A stretch of DNA of 64,000 bases, from NCBI GenBank assembly GCA_949066965.1, contig CARTDA010000003.1, positions 62,001 through 126,000 of the forward strand. The letters run 5' to 3'. Within the stretch, counting starts at the first letter, position 1, and each line of letters begins with the position of its first letter. Positions 8,696 to 16,955 of this stretch are shown here, piece by piece. The position numbers were made by a program, and so were the translations under genes. The DNA comes from COE1 sp949066965 (GTDB lineage: Bacteria > Bacillota > Clostridia > Lachnospirales > Lachnospiraceae). The notes beneath the pieces were generated by a model. It saw only the letters and a list, made by a program, of their open reading frames with translations. It made no database searches and was not told the DNA's origin.

Positions 8696-8749
8696 GGTCT
8701 AATGCATTAAACTCATTGTTAGTTTAACACATTAGACCAATGGCGTCAA
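8696..8749 (-). promoter_or_regulatory. blaI promoter with large operator dyad
   Basis: TTGACG (8744-8749) and TAAACT (8721-8726) are 17 bases apart on the minus strand. A dyad covers 8696-8712 and 8722-8738, with 15 of 17 positions complementary and a nine-base centre, overlapping the -10 and the spacer. It includes the same 12-base core TTAATGCATTAG as the lipoprotein promoter. Binding of a dimer here should block RNA polymerase. Confidence 0.8.
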
Positions 8750-8759
8750 TCTATTTTTT

Positions 8760-9569
8760 TCACCGCATCAGCTTTTTCACAAGATAGCACGACAAGGCGG
8801 AAAAAAGAATTCCCTCCAATCCGACGCACACTATCATTTCTGTCAGCATCCCATATAACAATTCAACAGTTGTCATATTTCCAAGAATACGAAGATATCC
8901 TGCTGCCAGCGCCACGCCGGTCAGGGTCAGCCCGTAAAGGGCTTTATGAATCCTGTATCCGCGCACCCGAAGGAAATTTGACACGGCAAAAACCCCAGTC
9001 TGAAGAACAGAAATACAGTTAATCCATCTGTGCAGATACTTCCCCACCTCCCCCGGCGGTATATCAAACATATAGTTCATTCCCCTGCCAATCGGGATGT
9101 CCCATAAAATGACTATCATAAAGTACACGGCAAGCAGCAGAATGCTCGTCACATCCAAAATCCAGGGCAGTTTTGACACCTGCGGGGACACGGCAGAACC
9201 TGGCACCATGCTGTATGCCACAAAAAGGAACAGCGGAAAAGCCATGTACAGCACGTCGATTCCCAGTGTTGTATGATGCATTGACCAGAATCCGCCCATG
9301 ACCGCGGCTGCCAGCAGCAAAATGCTAATGACCTCCTTGTTCACATAATGCCTTTTTACCTTTCTTAAATACGAAACCTTTTCAGACTCTCCCATCTCGT
9401 CTGAAAGCTCGGTATTCCTCAACAGTTCCAGCCGTGCGCGGCATTGTGCGCAGTTTTTTAAATGCCTGTCTACAAGGCTTCTGCCCTCCTCTGAACAGAT
9501 TGCATCCAGATATGACGGCATCAAATCCCCAATCACGTTACAGCCTACCTCATTTACGGACTCTTTCAT
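8760..9569 (-). CDS. anti-sigma factor with N-terminal zinc-finger domain
   Basis: About 269 residues. The N-terminus has a zf-HC2/ZAS-type anti-sigma pattern (DLMPSYLDAICSEEGRSLVD, then HLKNCAQC), which typically binds and inhibits the partner ECF sigma factor. From about residue 80 onward there are six or so membrane helices (VISILLLAAAVMGGFW, IDVLYMAFPLFLFVAYSMV and others), more than the single helix of simple anti-sigma factors. The chosen ATG overlaps the sigma stop as ATGA and has GGGAG five bases ahead; a GTG four codons upstream is possible. The overlap implies translational coupling. Confidence 0.85.
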   Translation of the reverse strand: MKESVNEVGCNVIGDLMPSYLDAICSEEGRSLVDRHLKNCAQCRARLELLRNTELSDEMGESEKVSYLRKVKRHYVNKEVISILLLAAAVMGGFWSMHHTTLGIDVLYMAFPLFLFVAYSMVPGSAVSPQVSKLPWILDVTSILLLAVYFMIVILWDIPIGRGMNYMFDIPPGEVGKYLHRWINCISVLQTGVFAVSNFLRVRGYRIHKALYGLTLTGVALAAGYLRILGNMTTVELLYGMLTEMIVCVGLEGILFSALSCYLVKKLMR

Positions 9570-10054
9570 TCGCGCTCCCACTCCCTTCTTTTCAGCAGCA
9601 ATTGTTCCTTTCCCCGGTAAAAAGTCACTCTTGCCCAGTTTTCGCTTTTTCCAACAATCTCACCGATTTCCCTGAAGGAGAGCTGTCCCATCACGCGCAG
9701 ATAGATGACTTCGCGCATCTGCGGCGGAAGCTTTTGCACTTCCTTCAGGACATCCATGAGTTCGAGCTTTGTGACTGCTGCCCGTTCCGTGTTGTCGGCA
9801 GCCACCGACTCCGGAATCCGGCTCTGTTCTGTCGGAACCTCGCGCCCGGTCTTTCTCAGATGCTGGTAAAATAAGTGCCTGGCAATCTGGCACAGCCACA
9901 CGGACAGCTTGCAGCTGCCGTCAAAGCGCTCGAGTGACAAAAATGCCTGTAAAAAGGTCTCCTGCGTCAGCTCCTCCGCCAGCTGCGCGTCGCGGCACAG
10001 GGAAAGCAGGAAACGATATACGATTTTAGAATATTCCCTGTACAGCTCCTCCAT
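9566..10054 (-). CDS. ECF RNA polymerase sigma factor
   Basis: A 162-residue sigma-70 family protein of ECF size. Region 2 is at about residues 5-70 (EELYREYSKIVYRFLLSLCR, ELTQETFLQAFLSLERF) and region 4 at about 105-155 (LPPQMREVIYLRVMGQLSFR, EIGEIVGKSENWARV). It directs RNA polymerase to a small regulon once the membrane anti-sigma releases it. I start at the ATG at 10054, which has GGAGG six bases upstream; longer in-frame starts add non-homologous residues from the spacer. Confidence 0.92.
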   Translation of the reverse strand: MEELYREYSKIVYRFLLSLCRDAQLAEELTQETFLQAFLSLERFDGSCKLSVWLCQIARHLFYQHLRKTGREVPTEQSRIPESVAADNTERAAVTKLELMDVLKEVQKLPPQMREVIYLRVMGQLSFREIGEIVGKSENWARVTFYRGKEQLLLKRREWERE

Positions 10055-10099
10055 GCAGCGCCTCCTCCCTGACATTTTGCGGGTTTCGATTGTATTCTG

Positions 10100-10132
10100 C
10101 TTATATATCCGTTTCGGTGGGGGGGCGTTACA
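10100..10132 (-). promoter_or_regulatory. possible ECF-type promoter of the sigma operon
   Basis: Read on the minus strand, TGTAAC (10127-10132) is followed by a run of seven C and then an A/T-rich segment. TGTAAC-like -35 boxes are common in ECF autoregulatory promoters, but the -10 is not clear, so this is tentative. Confidence 0.3.
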
Positions 10133-10151
10133 AAAAATCTGACAATCTTTT

Positions 10152-12062
10152 TTACATCGTGCCCTCATCATACTGTATGGCTGCCTCCGTATATTTCCGT
10201 TCCATGTCATGACGCAGTTTCCGGTTCTCCACGGTCTCAAAGATTATTGAGAAATCGTAATCTGCCGGGTACAATTGTTCTGCTGCCACCTGAAGCCTGA
10301 CGCGCTTGTGGTTAATCCAGATTTTTTTGTCTGGAAGCTGCACGCGCAGGACGCCCTTTTCGTTGACCGGCTCGCACACAATGCCAATTTTTTTATCCGG
10401 AAATACCATCACGCTGTCTCCCAGCCGGAACTTTGTGCCAAGGTCAGTCTTCGGAACTGGCTTTTTCATCTTTGTAATCCTGTGCGTGCCCTGTTTCCGG
10501 AGGGTGTTCTCCTCTTTGCAGAAATGGTAGTTACCGACTGCCGACTCCCCGTAAGCTGCCCGGACTGCCGTTTTCAGCATCTCGTCCGGCATGCCGAGTC
10601 TGTCGGCGATATAAAATGCACAGCTCTCCCCGGCTTCCCCGATGACCATCTGGTACGTGGGTCTTAAGGTTTCTTTGTCAAAAGTCATTCTCGCATTGAT
10701 GATATCCTGCGTTTTGTCCGCATAGTCCTTGACCTCCGGATAATGTGTCGTGACAAGGAACAGGCACCCGCTTTTGCGAAGCTCCTCCAATATCGCTATG
10801 GCAATCCCCATGCCCTCCGTCGGGTCTGTGCCGGAGCCCATCTCGTCCATAATCACGAGACTGTCCCGGCCAACCTCGCGCAGTACCTCCAGCACATTTT
10901 TGACGTGCGCGGAAAAGGTGGAGAGGTTCTCCGTAATATTCTGACCGTCACCGATATCACATAAGTAACTGCTGTTCATGCAGATGTCTGCTTCCCCGCA
11001 GGCGACATGGAGACCGCACTGCGCCATGACACAGCTGAGCATGACCGTCTTGATTGCCACGGTCTTTCCGCCGGTATTGGGTCCTGTTATGATGATTCCC
11101 CTCGCCTGCCTGCCAATGTTGAACTGCAGGGGGATGCTGAGCGCCCTGTCCATCAGCGGGTGTCTCGCGTCCTTTAAGACAATGTACCGCCCGGTGTTGA
11201 TTGCCGGCTCCACGGCATCCATATCCATGCTTAATTTTCCCTTGGAAAAAATGAAATCCAGCTTCTCCATCAGACGGATGTTTTCACGCATCAGCGGAAC
11301 GGACTCTGCAACCATTGCCGTCAGCGTATACAGGATGCGGTATACCTCGTTTTCCTCGCTGATGCGCAGCTGCTGTAATTCTTCATCGTATTTTGCGACG
11401 CTTGCCGGCTCGATAAAAAAAGTGCTGCCCGTAGCCGATTTGTCAATCACGCTTCCCGGGATTTTGAACTTGTACTCCTTTTTCACAGGGACACAAATCC
11501 TGCCGTTGCGCGTGGTGCAATAGCTGTCTGCCATGCATTCCCTGTTGGCGCGCATCAGCTGCTCCGCCTTCTGCTTCATCTGCTCCCCGCAGCGCATGAT
11601 GTCCGACCGGATCTGCCTTAACTCTTTCGAGGCGTAATCATCGACGGCACCGTTTCGAATCTGGCGGCTGATTTCCTCCCGGAGCGTCTCTGCCGCGTCA
11701 AAATTTTCCTCATAATATGCCAATGGATTTTCATACTGTTTTCCCCTGCCGAGATAATCCTTTAAGCGCCTGACGGCAGCCAGCACGCTCTCCACGCGCT
11801 CCAGCTGGTAAGGCGTCAGGCAGTCCCCCTTTTCGGCGATTGTGAGAATCTCCCCTGCCTCCGCAACATTCTGCAAGGGAGGCGTTCCAAGCTTTTCAAG
11901 CAGTATTTTACTGTTGGTCGTATCCCTGAGCTGTTTTCGCAGCTCACCCTCCGCAATGCAACAGGTCGTCTCCTCAATCTGCTCTCTTGCGCGGTTCGTG
12001 ACTGCGAGCGCTTTCCATTGCTCCTTAATTTTATCAAATTCAATCTGCTTTTCGATATCCAT
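10152..12062 (-). CDS. MutS2-like ATPase lacking the Smr nuclease domain
   Basis: A 636-residue MutS-family ATPase. Order: N-terminal helical core (1-290), MutS ATPase with Walker A GPNTGGKT, Walker B VIMDEMGSGTDP and a conserved THYPEVKDYA, then a short beta-rich KOW/SH3-like segment (LGDSVMVFPDKKIGIV). The MutS I mismatch-recognition domain is absent, as in MutS2. MutS2 proteins are normally about 780-790 residues and end in an Smr domain; this one stops before it. MutS2 acts in recombination control and in rescue of collided ribosomes; without Smr the role here is unclear. It is the last gene of the exporter operon, 23 bases after a permease. Start at ATG 12062, AGG nine bases ahead. Confidence 0.88.
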   Translation of the reverse strand: MDIEKQIEFDKIKEQWKALAVTNRAREQIEETTCCIAEGELRKQLRDTTNSKILLEKLGTPPLQNVAEAGEILTIAEKGDCLTPYQLERVESVLAAVRRLKDYLGRGKQYENPLAYYEENFDAAETLREEISRQIRNGAVDDYASKELRQIRSDIMRCGEQMKQKAEQLMRANRECMADSYCTTRNGRICVPVKKEYKFKIPGSVIDKSATGSTFFIEPASVAKYDEELQQLRISEENEVYRILYTLTAMVAESVPLMRENIRLMEKLDFIFSKGKLSMDMDAVEPAINTGRYIVLKDARHPLMDRALSIPLQFNIGRQARGIIITGPNTGGKTVAIKTVMLSCVMAQCGLHVACGEADICMNSSYLCDIGDGQNITENLSTFSAHVKNVLEVLREVGRDSLVIMDEMGSGTDPTEGMGIAIAILEELRKSGCLFLVTTHYPEVKDYADKTQDIINARMTFDKETLRPTYQMVIGEAGESCAFYIADRLGMPDEMLKTAVRAAYGESAVGNYHFCKEENTLRKQGTHRITKMKKPVPKTDLGTKFRLGDSVMVFPDKKIGIVCEPVNEKGVLRVQLPDKKIWINHKRVRLQVAAEQLYPADYDFSIIFETVENRKLRHDMERKYTEAAIQYDEGTM

Positions 12063-12085
12063 TTTCACTTTCCTTTCAAAAAATA

Positions 12086-12880
12086 TTAAGAGCTTGCACT
12101 ATTATAGTGTTTTAATCCCTGTTTCCATACCTCATAGGTAATCACGGTAAACAACGCCACCACGCCAATGCCGTAAAGCGCCCCCCGCAGGCTCATCTCC
12201 CCAATCATGCGCTGCACTGGCAGCGTCGCCATGATGCCATAAGGCAGCAGAAGATAAAAAATAACCTTGTAGACACCATACAACGCAATGCCTGGCAGCT
12301 TCATGCACAGGTCAATCCCCGCTTCCTCGAGCTGTTCCATGCGCGCCATGGACACAACATACAGCGACACAGAGCGTATAATGACCTCCATCTCATAGTA
12401 CAGGATTTCCATCAGCATCAGCCAGAACAGGTATGATACAGTCCTGGCAGCACTCAGTGTCATGTCCAGGCTCGCCGTCCCATAAGATATCATGCACACA
12501 CTCATCACAATCAGCGGCACAGACCCCGGGCTGATTCTCTCAAATGTCAGCCGAAACAGCGGGCTGACCGGCTTTGTCAGGTACAAATCCAGCTCCCCTG
12601 AACGAACCTTATGCGGAATGCTGGTCACGCCGAAAAAATAGACGGTCATGTTGACTGCATTTAACAGGGAAAATGTCCCTATGTACAGAATCATTTCCCC
12701 CCTGCCCCAGCTTCCTATCGTGTCCACGTTGGAATATATGGCACCAAATGCCAGCAGCTGTATCAAAAACAGGCTTCCGTCTACAAAAAACGGTGCAAAG
12801 AAATCAAACCGAAACACCGTCAGCCCATGAAAACGCAGCCAGAACAATTCCCTCAGCACACGCCAGTTTTTCTTACTCAT
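12086..12880 (-). CDS. ABC-2 type transporter permease
   Basis: A 264-residue membrane protein with about six helices, of the ABC-2 permease type often annotated DUF990. Visible features are an N-terminal charged segment KKNWRVLRELFWLRFHGL, a conserved KVRSGELDLYLTKPVSPLFR and a C-terminal helix followed by WKQGLKHYNS. The ELDLYL-KP motif recurs in this family. GGAGG seven bases ahead supports the ATG at 12880. It pairs with the permease at 12903-13697 and the ATPase at 13690-14706 to make an exporter with two different membrane subunits; the substrate cannot be read from sequence. Confidence 0.85.
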   Translation of the reverse strand: MSKKNWRVLRELFWLRFHGLTVFRFDFFAPFFVDGSLFLIQLLAFGAIYSNVDTIGSWGRGEMILYIGTFSLLNAVNMTVYFFGVTSIPHKVRSGELDLYLTKPVSPLFRLTFERISPGSVPLIVMSVCMISYGTASLDMTLSAARTVSYLFWLMLMEILYYEMEVIIRSVSLYVVSMARMEQLEEAGIDLCMKLPGIALYGVYKVIFYLLLPYGIMATLPVQRMIGEMSLRGALYGIGVVALFTVITYEVWKQGLKHYNSASS

Positions 12881-12902
12881 ACAAAAACCTCCATTTCCAT
12901 TA

Positions 12903-13697
12903 TCAGATTCCCGCTCCGTCATACGCTGTAAAATATTTTTTCCATGCCGCCCTGATTACAAGCTGCATCAGCACGCACCAGCACCCAATGATTACGATTC
13001 CCCGGACTGCCTCCTCCCCGCACTTCCCTGTCAGCAGCATGGCAGGCAGATATGTGACATAGTAAAAAGGCAGCAGCCTCAGAATACTGACCACAAATTC
13101 CGGAAACAGCGCCAGCGGGACAATGCTCCCCGTCACCAGCGACACCAGATTATTTTTAATCATCAGGAACGTGCCGATTCCCTCAAACCGCAGCGTCAGA
13201 ATCCCGAGGAAATAATTTAACTGCACCATGAAAACCATTCCCAGCACCGTCATCACAAGGGCACATGCAATCACCTGCCACTCCCCTGCAAAGACAAACC
13301 GAATCCGGAAGACGAAAACCCACACGGCTGCCGCCGCAAAATCAAATATCAGATAAAACAAGACCACACCAAGCTCCATTGCCATAAAATACCGCTCTAT
13401 CCCGGCTGGTATCACAAGATACTTGGAAAATGTACCGTTCCGGAGGCGGTCATGTATCTCACTGCTGATTCCCTCTGACATTTCCAGCTGGGACAAAAAA
13501 GAGCTTACAACGTAATAGGAGAGCATTCCGTGAAAGGTAAATGTCCCGACCATCTCTTTATCCTGAAAAACAGTGCCCCAGAGGAGATACGCAAACAGGA
13601 TTTTGGATATGGTAAAAATCATGTTGAAGATGACATCTGCCCGCCAGACAAGCTGTGCCTTCATATAGGTTTTCGATATTTCCCAGTATTTACGCAT
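12903..13697 (-). CDS. ABC-2 type transporter permease
   Basis: A 264-residue permease, the same length as its downstream partner and with a similar layout: amphipathic start RKYWEISKTYMKAQLVWRAD, six helices, and an internal GISSEIHDRLRNGTFSKYLV, the analogue of the GELDLYLTKP motif. It overlaps the ATPase gene by eight bases and precedes the second permease by 22 bases, so the three genes form one translation-coupled exporter unit. The start has GGAGG at a suitable distance. Confidence 0.85.
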   Translation of the reverse strand: MRKYWEISKTYMKAQLVWRADVIFNMIFTISKILFAYLLWGTVFQDKEMVGTFTFHGMLSYYVVSSFLSQLEMSEGISSEIHDRLRNGTFSKYLVIPAGIERYFMAMELGVVLFYLIFDFAAAAVWVFVFRIRFVFAGEWQVIACALVMTVLGMVFMVQLNYFLGILTLRFEGIGTFLMIKNNLVSLVTGSIVPLALFPEFVVSILRLLPFYYVTYLPAMLLTGKCGEEAVRGIVIIGCWCVLMQLVIRAAWKKYFTAYDGAGI

Positions 13698-14706
13698 GGC
13701 AGTCACCTCCTCCCTCCTGATATATGCGCTCCACCACAATGCCAATCTCTTCCTCCTCAATCGTAATGTCCTTTGGTTCGTGCCCCATCAGTTCCGCAAG
13801 CAGCCCGCTGGCGTTCTGCCGGGGCACTTCATACTCCTTTTTGTACGGTTCGTCCACGACAAGCTTCGCGCTGCCTGTCTTTAGCGCCATTGTCCCGGCC
13901 GGACTATCAAATGCCACAATAATCCGCTTGTTTTTCTGATAACGTTCAAACAATTCGTCCGTTGCGCCGTCATATATTTTAACGCCATGGTTGACGACAA
14001 CCATCCGCCTGCACAGGGTCTTGATATCCTCTACATAGTGGGAAGTGAGGATAATTGTTGTCCCCTTTTGCTCGTTGATTTCCCTCAGAAAGCTGCGAAT
14101 CTGTCTGGATGCAATCGCGTCGAGTCCGATTGTCGGCTCATCCAGAAACAGAATCGCGGGGTTGTGCAGCAGCGCCACAATCAGCTCCATCTTCATGCGC
14201 TCCCCCAGGGACAGTGTCCGCACCTGTACATCCATCAGGTCCGCCACCCCGAACAGGTGCACGAAGTAGTTTTTGTTTTCCTGAAATACGTCCTCCGAAA
14301 TCTCATAAATCTCCTTGAAAAGACGGAGTGTATCGTTGACTGTCAGCTCAAAGAACAGCTGGCTCTTCTGCCCCATCACGACGGCATACTGCTTTTTAAA
14401 TGCGTTTTTTAAGTCATTGGGATAATATCCCAACACGTCAATGGCGCCCGCCGTCGGGGCGATAATCCCGGTCAGCATCTTAATCAGGGTCGTCTTTCCG
14501 GCGCCGTTCGGGCCAATCAGTCCCACAAACTCCCCCGCCTGCACGATCAGGTCTATCCGGTTCACCGCGGTCTTTTCCTCATATTCGCGATGGAACAGGC
14601 TCGCAATGCTGCCGCGTATTCCCTCTGGTTTCTTGTAGCGGCGGTATGTTTTTATCAAGCCGGATGTGCTGATAATATTCTTATTTGTCTGGTTCATTTT
14701 TATCAT
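13690..14706 (-). CDS. ABC-2 type transporter ATP-binding protein
   Basis: A 338-residue single ABC ATPase. Walker A is GPNGAGKTTLIKML, the signature is LSLGERMKMEL, Walker B is LFLDEPTIGLD and the switch histidine is in LTSHYVEDI. An N-terminal KKPEGIRGSIASLFHREYEE insert before EFVGLIGPNG and a C-terminal extension of about 90 residues after the H-loop fit ATPases that work with DUF990-type permeases. It energises export by the two downstream permeases. The ATG at 14706 has an AGG close ahead; ATG at 14697 is possible. Confidence 0.92.
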   Translation of the reverse strand: MIKMNQTNKNIISTSGLIKTYRRYKKPEGIRGSIASLFHREYEEKTAVNRIDLIVQAGEFVGLIGPNGAGKTTLIKMLTGIIAPTAGAIDVLGYYPNDLKNAFKKQYAVVMGQKSQLFFELTVNDTLRLFKEIYEISEDVFQENKNYFVHLFGVADLMDVQVRTLSLGERMKMELIVALLHNPAILFLDEPTIGLDAIASRQIRSFLREINEQKGTTIILTSHYVEDIKTLCRRMVVVNHGVKIYDGATDELFERYQKNKRIIVAFDSPAGTMALKTGSAKLVVDEPYKKEYEVPRQNASGLLAELMGHEPKDITIEEEEIGIVVERIYQEGGGDCHA

Positions 14707-14808
14707 CTACCTTTCATTTTTTCATTCTTGGACTGCATTGCTGTCTTTGTGCAGTCGTATTGGTCGTGCTTGGTGTAACCGCAAAGCATTTGGCAGCCTT
14801 ACAACGCA

Positions 14809-14851
14809 AAAAGACCATGGCTGCCCGAAAGCGTCTATACCATGGTCTTTT
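14809..14851. terminator. bidirectional terminator hairpin
   Basis: Perfect 12-base arms AAAAGACCATGG (14809-14820) and CCATGGTCTTTT (14840-14851) around a 19-base loop. U-rich ends exist on both strands. It lies between the ABC operon start and the DUF1848 gene end. Confidence 0.75.
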
Positions 14852-14879
14852 ATCCTGACTGGATAGTTCCTGTGCAATC

Positions 14880-14963
14880 AAGCAGAGAAGCGTATTCTTC
14901 CCCTGCTTGCGACATGACCCGCTCGCCGCTTTGGCGGCTTATGTCCTCTGCGCGAGTCTGTAC
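14880..14963. repeat. intergenic structured element, copy 2 (diverged); remainder of the 14.7-15.3 kb gap
   Basis: Hairpin A is AAGCAGAGAAG pairing with TTCTTCCCCTGCTT (14880-14908). Module B follows, with CTCGC/GCGAG pairing around GCCGC-TTTG-GCGGC and a string TTATGTCC in place of the usual CATATTTCC. Hairpin C is not clear. The remaining gap up to 15313 contains no gene I can support; a 12-codon reading frame (15121-15159, minus) with GGAGG seven bases ahead is the only coding hint. Confidence 0.6.
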
Positions 14964-15313
14964 AAAAAAACATGACCATACAGCCATGTTCCAATGATTC
15001 AAAAATATATACCATCATATAAAACAATTGTAAGGCGAAAACGTCGACAGCGTATGCCATCGACAAATGGGCAGACTCCCAGCATAAAAATACATAAGGC
15101 TGAAAATCACCCTGCAATATTTACTTTGCAATTTTCTCCATTACAATTAAGTTTAACATGCAAAATCCTCCATAAAATTATTTGGCAGCAGCTCCTGCGC
15201 TGCCACAGTGTCTATCATACGCGCACGGAGGGGCGTTGTCAAGATATTTTTCTTACATTTCCGTAAAACCTTGAACATGGTACATTAGCATAATCAAATA
15301 ATTTATATTACAG

Positions 15314-16264
15314 TCAGGCATACAAATCAAACAAGTCCAGCTGTCCGTTTTTCCACGATTTTTGGACAGCGTCCTTCACAACATCATCTGCCCTTGCCCC
15401 GCCAGTCAGAAAAGGAGCCGACGGATTGTGATTTTTCCTGTTGGCGGCGACGGTCGCCATATCATAATTTGCATAGCAGTACAGGCATCCGTGTCCACAG
15501 GTATTGTATGCACCGATGTCTGCGCCAAGCAGGCAGGCACACTCCTTTCGCGCCGTCTTCTTCTGCCGGACATCCAGTTTACAGCCCAGTGCGCTTTCCA
15601 GCACTGCCTTTGACATGCATCCGTCCGCATCTACGTTTGCCCTTACAAGACGCTCGTTTTCACAACACAGATGAATCTGCATCCCTGTATCTCTGGCAAT
15701 TTCTGAAAATGCCGCAGTGAGCTGCTCCTGCTCCTCACCAGTGACACTGCGTACGCCGCGGAAATTTTTCTTTGTCTTTTCATACAGATCGATAAAGCTT
15801 ATGACACACTGGCCTGTGTATCCTGCAAGTGCCTCTGCCATGGCACGAAACTGGATGATGTGTTCCTGTACCGAATATTTTTCTGTGACAAAAACAGGGT
15901 CGTAACGCCAGCTGACACGCTGTTTCCCGACCAATGCGGATAATGCCTGAAGGGACTGGATGATCTGTTCCTTAGGCGGCACATATGGTTCAATGTCTGT
16001 CCCATATGGGGTGATGGTCACAAACCAGAAGGTATCAAAAACTGCTGTCACTTCTCTGAACAGGGCATCCTTGTCAAGCATCGGTCTGGGATTCTTGGTG
16101 CAAAAGACCATGATATCGACAACCTCCGGGTTCAGCCGGTATCTTGTCACCTGTGCCGGAAAATACGGATTGCGTACCAGCACATACCCTTCCCGGACAC
16201 GGTTATAGAACCATTCGCTGTAATATGCGGGGATATCCGTCCGGCTTCCTGTGTTCAGTATCAT
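15314..16264 (-). CDS. DUF1848 family protein with C-terminal cysteine cluster
   Basis: A 316-residue protein of the DUF1848 family. It opens with MILNTGSRTDIPAYYSEWF, typical of the family, contains VDIMVFCTKNPRPML and FVTITPYG, and ends with a cysteine cluster: a Cys near ARKECAC and then TCGHGCLYCYAN, which looks like an iron-sulfur ligand set of radical SAM or related type, although placed at the C-terminus. The biochemical role is not known. It stands alone, about 70 bases after the GNAT gene and far from the exporter operon. Confidence 0.85.
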   Translation of the reverse strand: MILNTGSRTDIPAYYSEWFYNRVREGYVLVRNPYFPAQVTRYRLNPEVVDIMVFCTKNPRPMLDKDALFREVTAVFDTFWFVTITPYGTDIEPYVPPKEQIIQSLQALSALVGKQRVSWRYDPVFVTEKYSVQEHIIQFRAMAEALAGYTGQCVISFIDLYEKTKKNFRGVRSVTGEEQEQLTAAFSEIARDTGMQIHLCCENERLVRANVDADGCMSKAVLESALGCKLDVRQKKTARKECACLLGADIGAYNTCGHGCLYCYANYDMATVAANRKNHNPSAPFLTGGARADDVVKDAVQKSWKNGQLDLFDLYA

Positions 16265-16333
16265 CGTCGTTTTCCACCCCCTCTTACCCCTGTCGGTTGG
16301 AGTCCGCTATACACAAGGAGTTTTCGTCCTCCA

Positions 16334-16768
16334 TTACAGCCATTGAATAAACGCTGTCTTGTCATTGCTGTTATAACCTGCCTGCTCGTAAAATTTCAGC
16401 GTGCCCTCCTGCTTCGAGCCTGTAAGCAGCATCATTTTGTAACAGTTTTCGCGCAGGGCAATTTCCCGCGCAAAGTCCAGACAGGCGGTTGCCAGTCCTC
16501 TCTTACGGTATTTTTCATCCGTAATCACATTTTCAATAAATGCATAGGGACGCTGCCCCCTTGTAAGATTCGGGATAATGACGCACACACAGGATGATAC
16601 AATTGTCCCATCCTCCTCTGCGACAATGATGTGGTGATTGTGGTCCTGGAGAATGCTGTCCCAGATATTTATGACTCGTTTATCCTTTTCAGGAAAAGGA
16701 TTATCATGCAGCTGCATGTACAATGTCATAAGCTGGTCGAAATCGGTTTCAGTAATTTCTCGAATCAT
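16334..16768 (-). CDS. GNAT family N-acetyltransferase
   Basis: A 144-residue GNAT acetyltransferase that would transfer acetyl from acetyl-CoA to an unknown amine. Motif A is visible as VITDEKYRKRGLATACLDFA (R-x-x-G-x-A), preceded by strand IVSSCVCVIIPNLTRG and followed by a terminal strand with KFYEQAGYNS. I start at ATG 16768, which has an SD-like AGG and begins a canonical GNAT N-terminus (MIREITETDFDQL); an upstream in-frame extension overlaps operator-like repeats. Three GACC-N5-GGTC-like sites lie upstream (16820-16942). Confidence 0.88.
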   Translation of the reverse strand: MIREITETDFDQLMTLYMQLHDNPFPEKDKRVINIWDSILQDHNHHIIVAEEDGTIVSSCVCVIIPNLTRGQRPYAFIENVITDEKYRKRGLATACLDFAREIALRENCYKMMLLTGSKQEGTLKFYEQAGYNSNDKTAFIQWL

Positions 16769-16819
16769 ATACCTGGAAATCCTTTCTTTTTGTATGTAAT
16801 AAGATAAATTTAATGTATA

Positions 16820-16942
16820 GACCATATTGGTCAGCGTTTTGCAGCCGCGCATATTGTTGACCAATTCGGTCTCTGTGCAACAAACCTTAATAAAATGCAA
16901 TGTGGTTGGTATATGTTAAAAATATCATTGACCATATCAGTC
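16820..16942. promoter_or_regulatory. three operator-like inverted sites between dut and the GNAT gene
   Basis: GACCATATTGGTC (16820-16832), GACCAATTCGGTC (16859-16871) and GACCATATCAGTC (16930-16942) share a 13-base GACC-N5-GGTC pattern at start-to-start distances of 39 and 71 bases. The first overlaps a possible promoter spacer of the GNAT gene. No regulator can be named. Confidence 0.5.
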
Positions 16943-16955
16943 CTTTTTATTTTTC

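Noticed and set aside
10054..10240. A longer start for the ECF sigma factor
   Set aside because: The extra 62 residues do not match the sigma family and overlap the probable promoter; the internal ATG has a GGAGG at good spacing.
14878..15117. A 79-residue reading frame on the minus strand between the exporter operon and DUF1848
   Set aside because: It starts at TTG without a ribosome site, has no recognisable fold and reads through element copy 2; the frame is probably accidental.
15121..15159. A 12-codon frame with a good GGAGG spacing upstream
   Set aside because: No regulated gene follows, amino-acid content does not suggest a leader peptide, and the next in-frame codons have no support; kept only as a note in the gap description.
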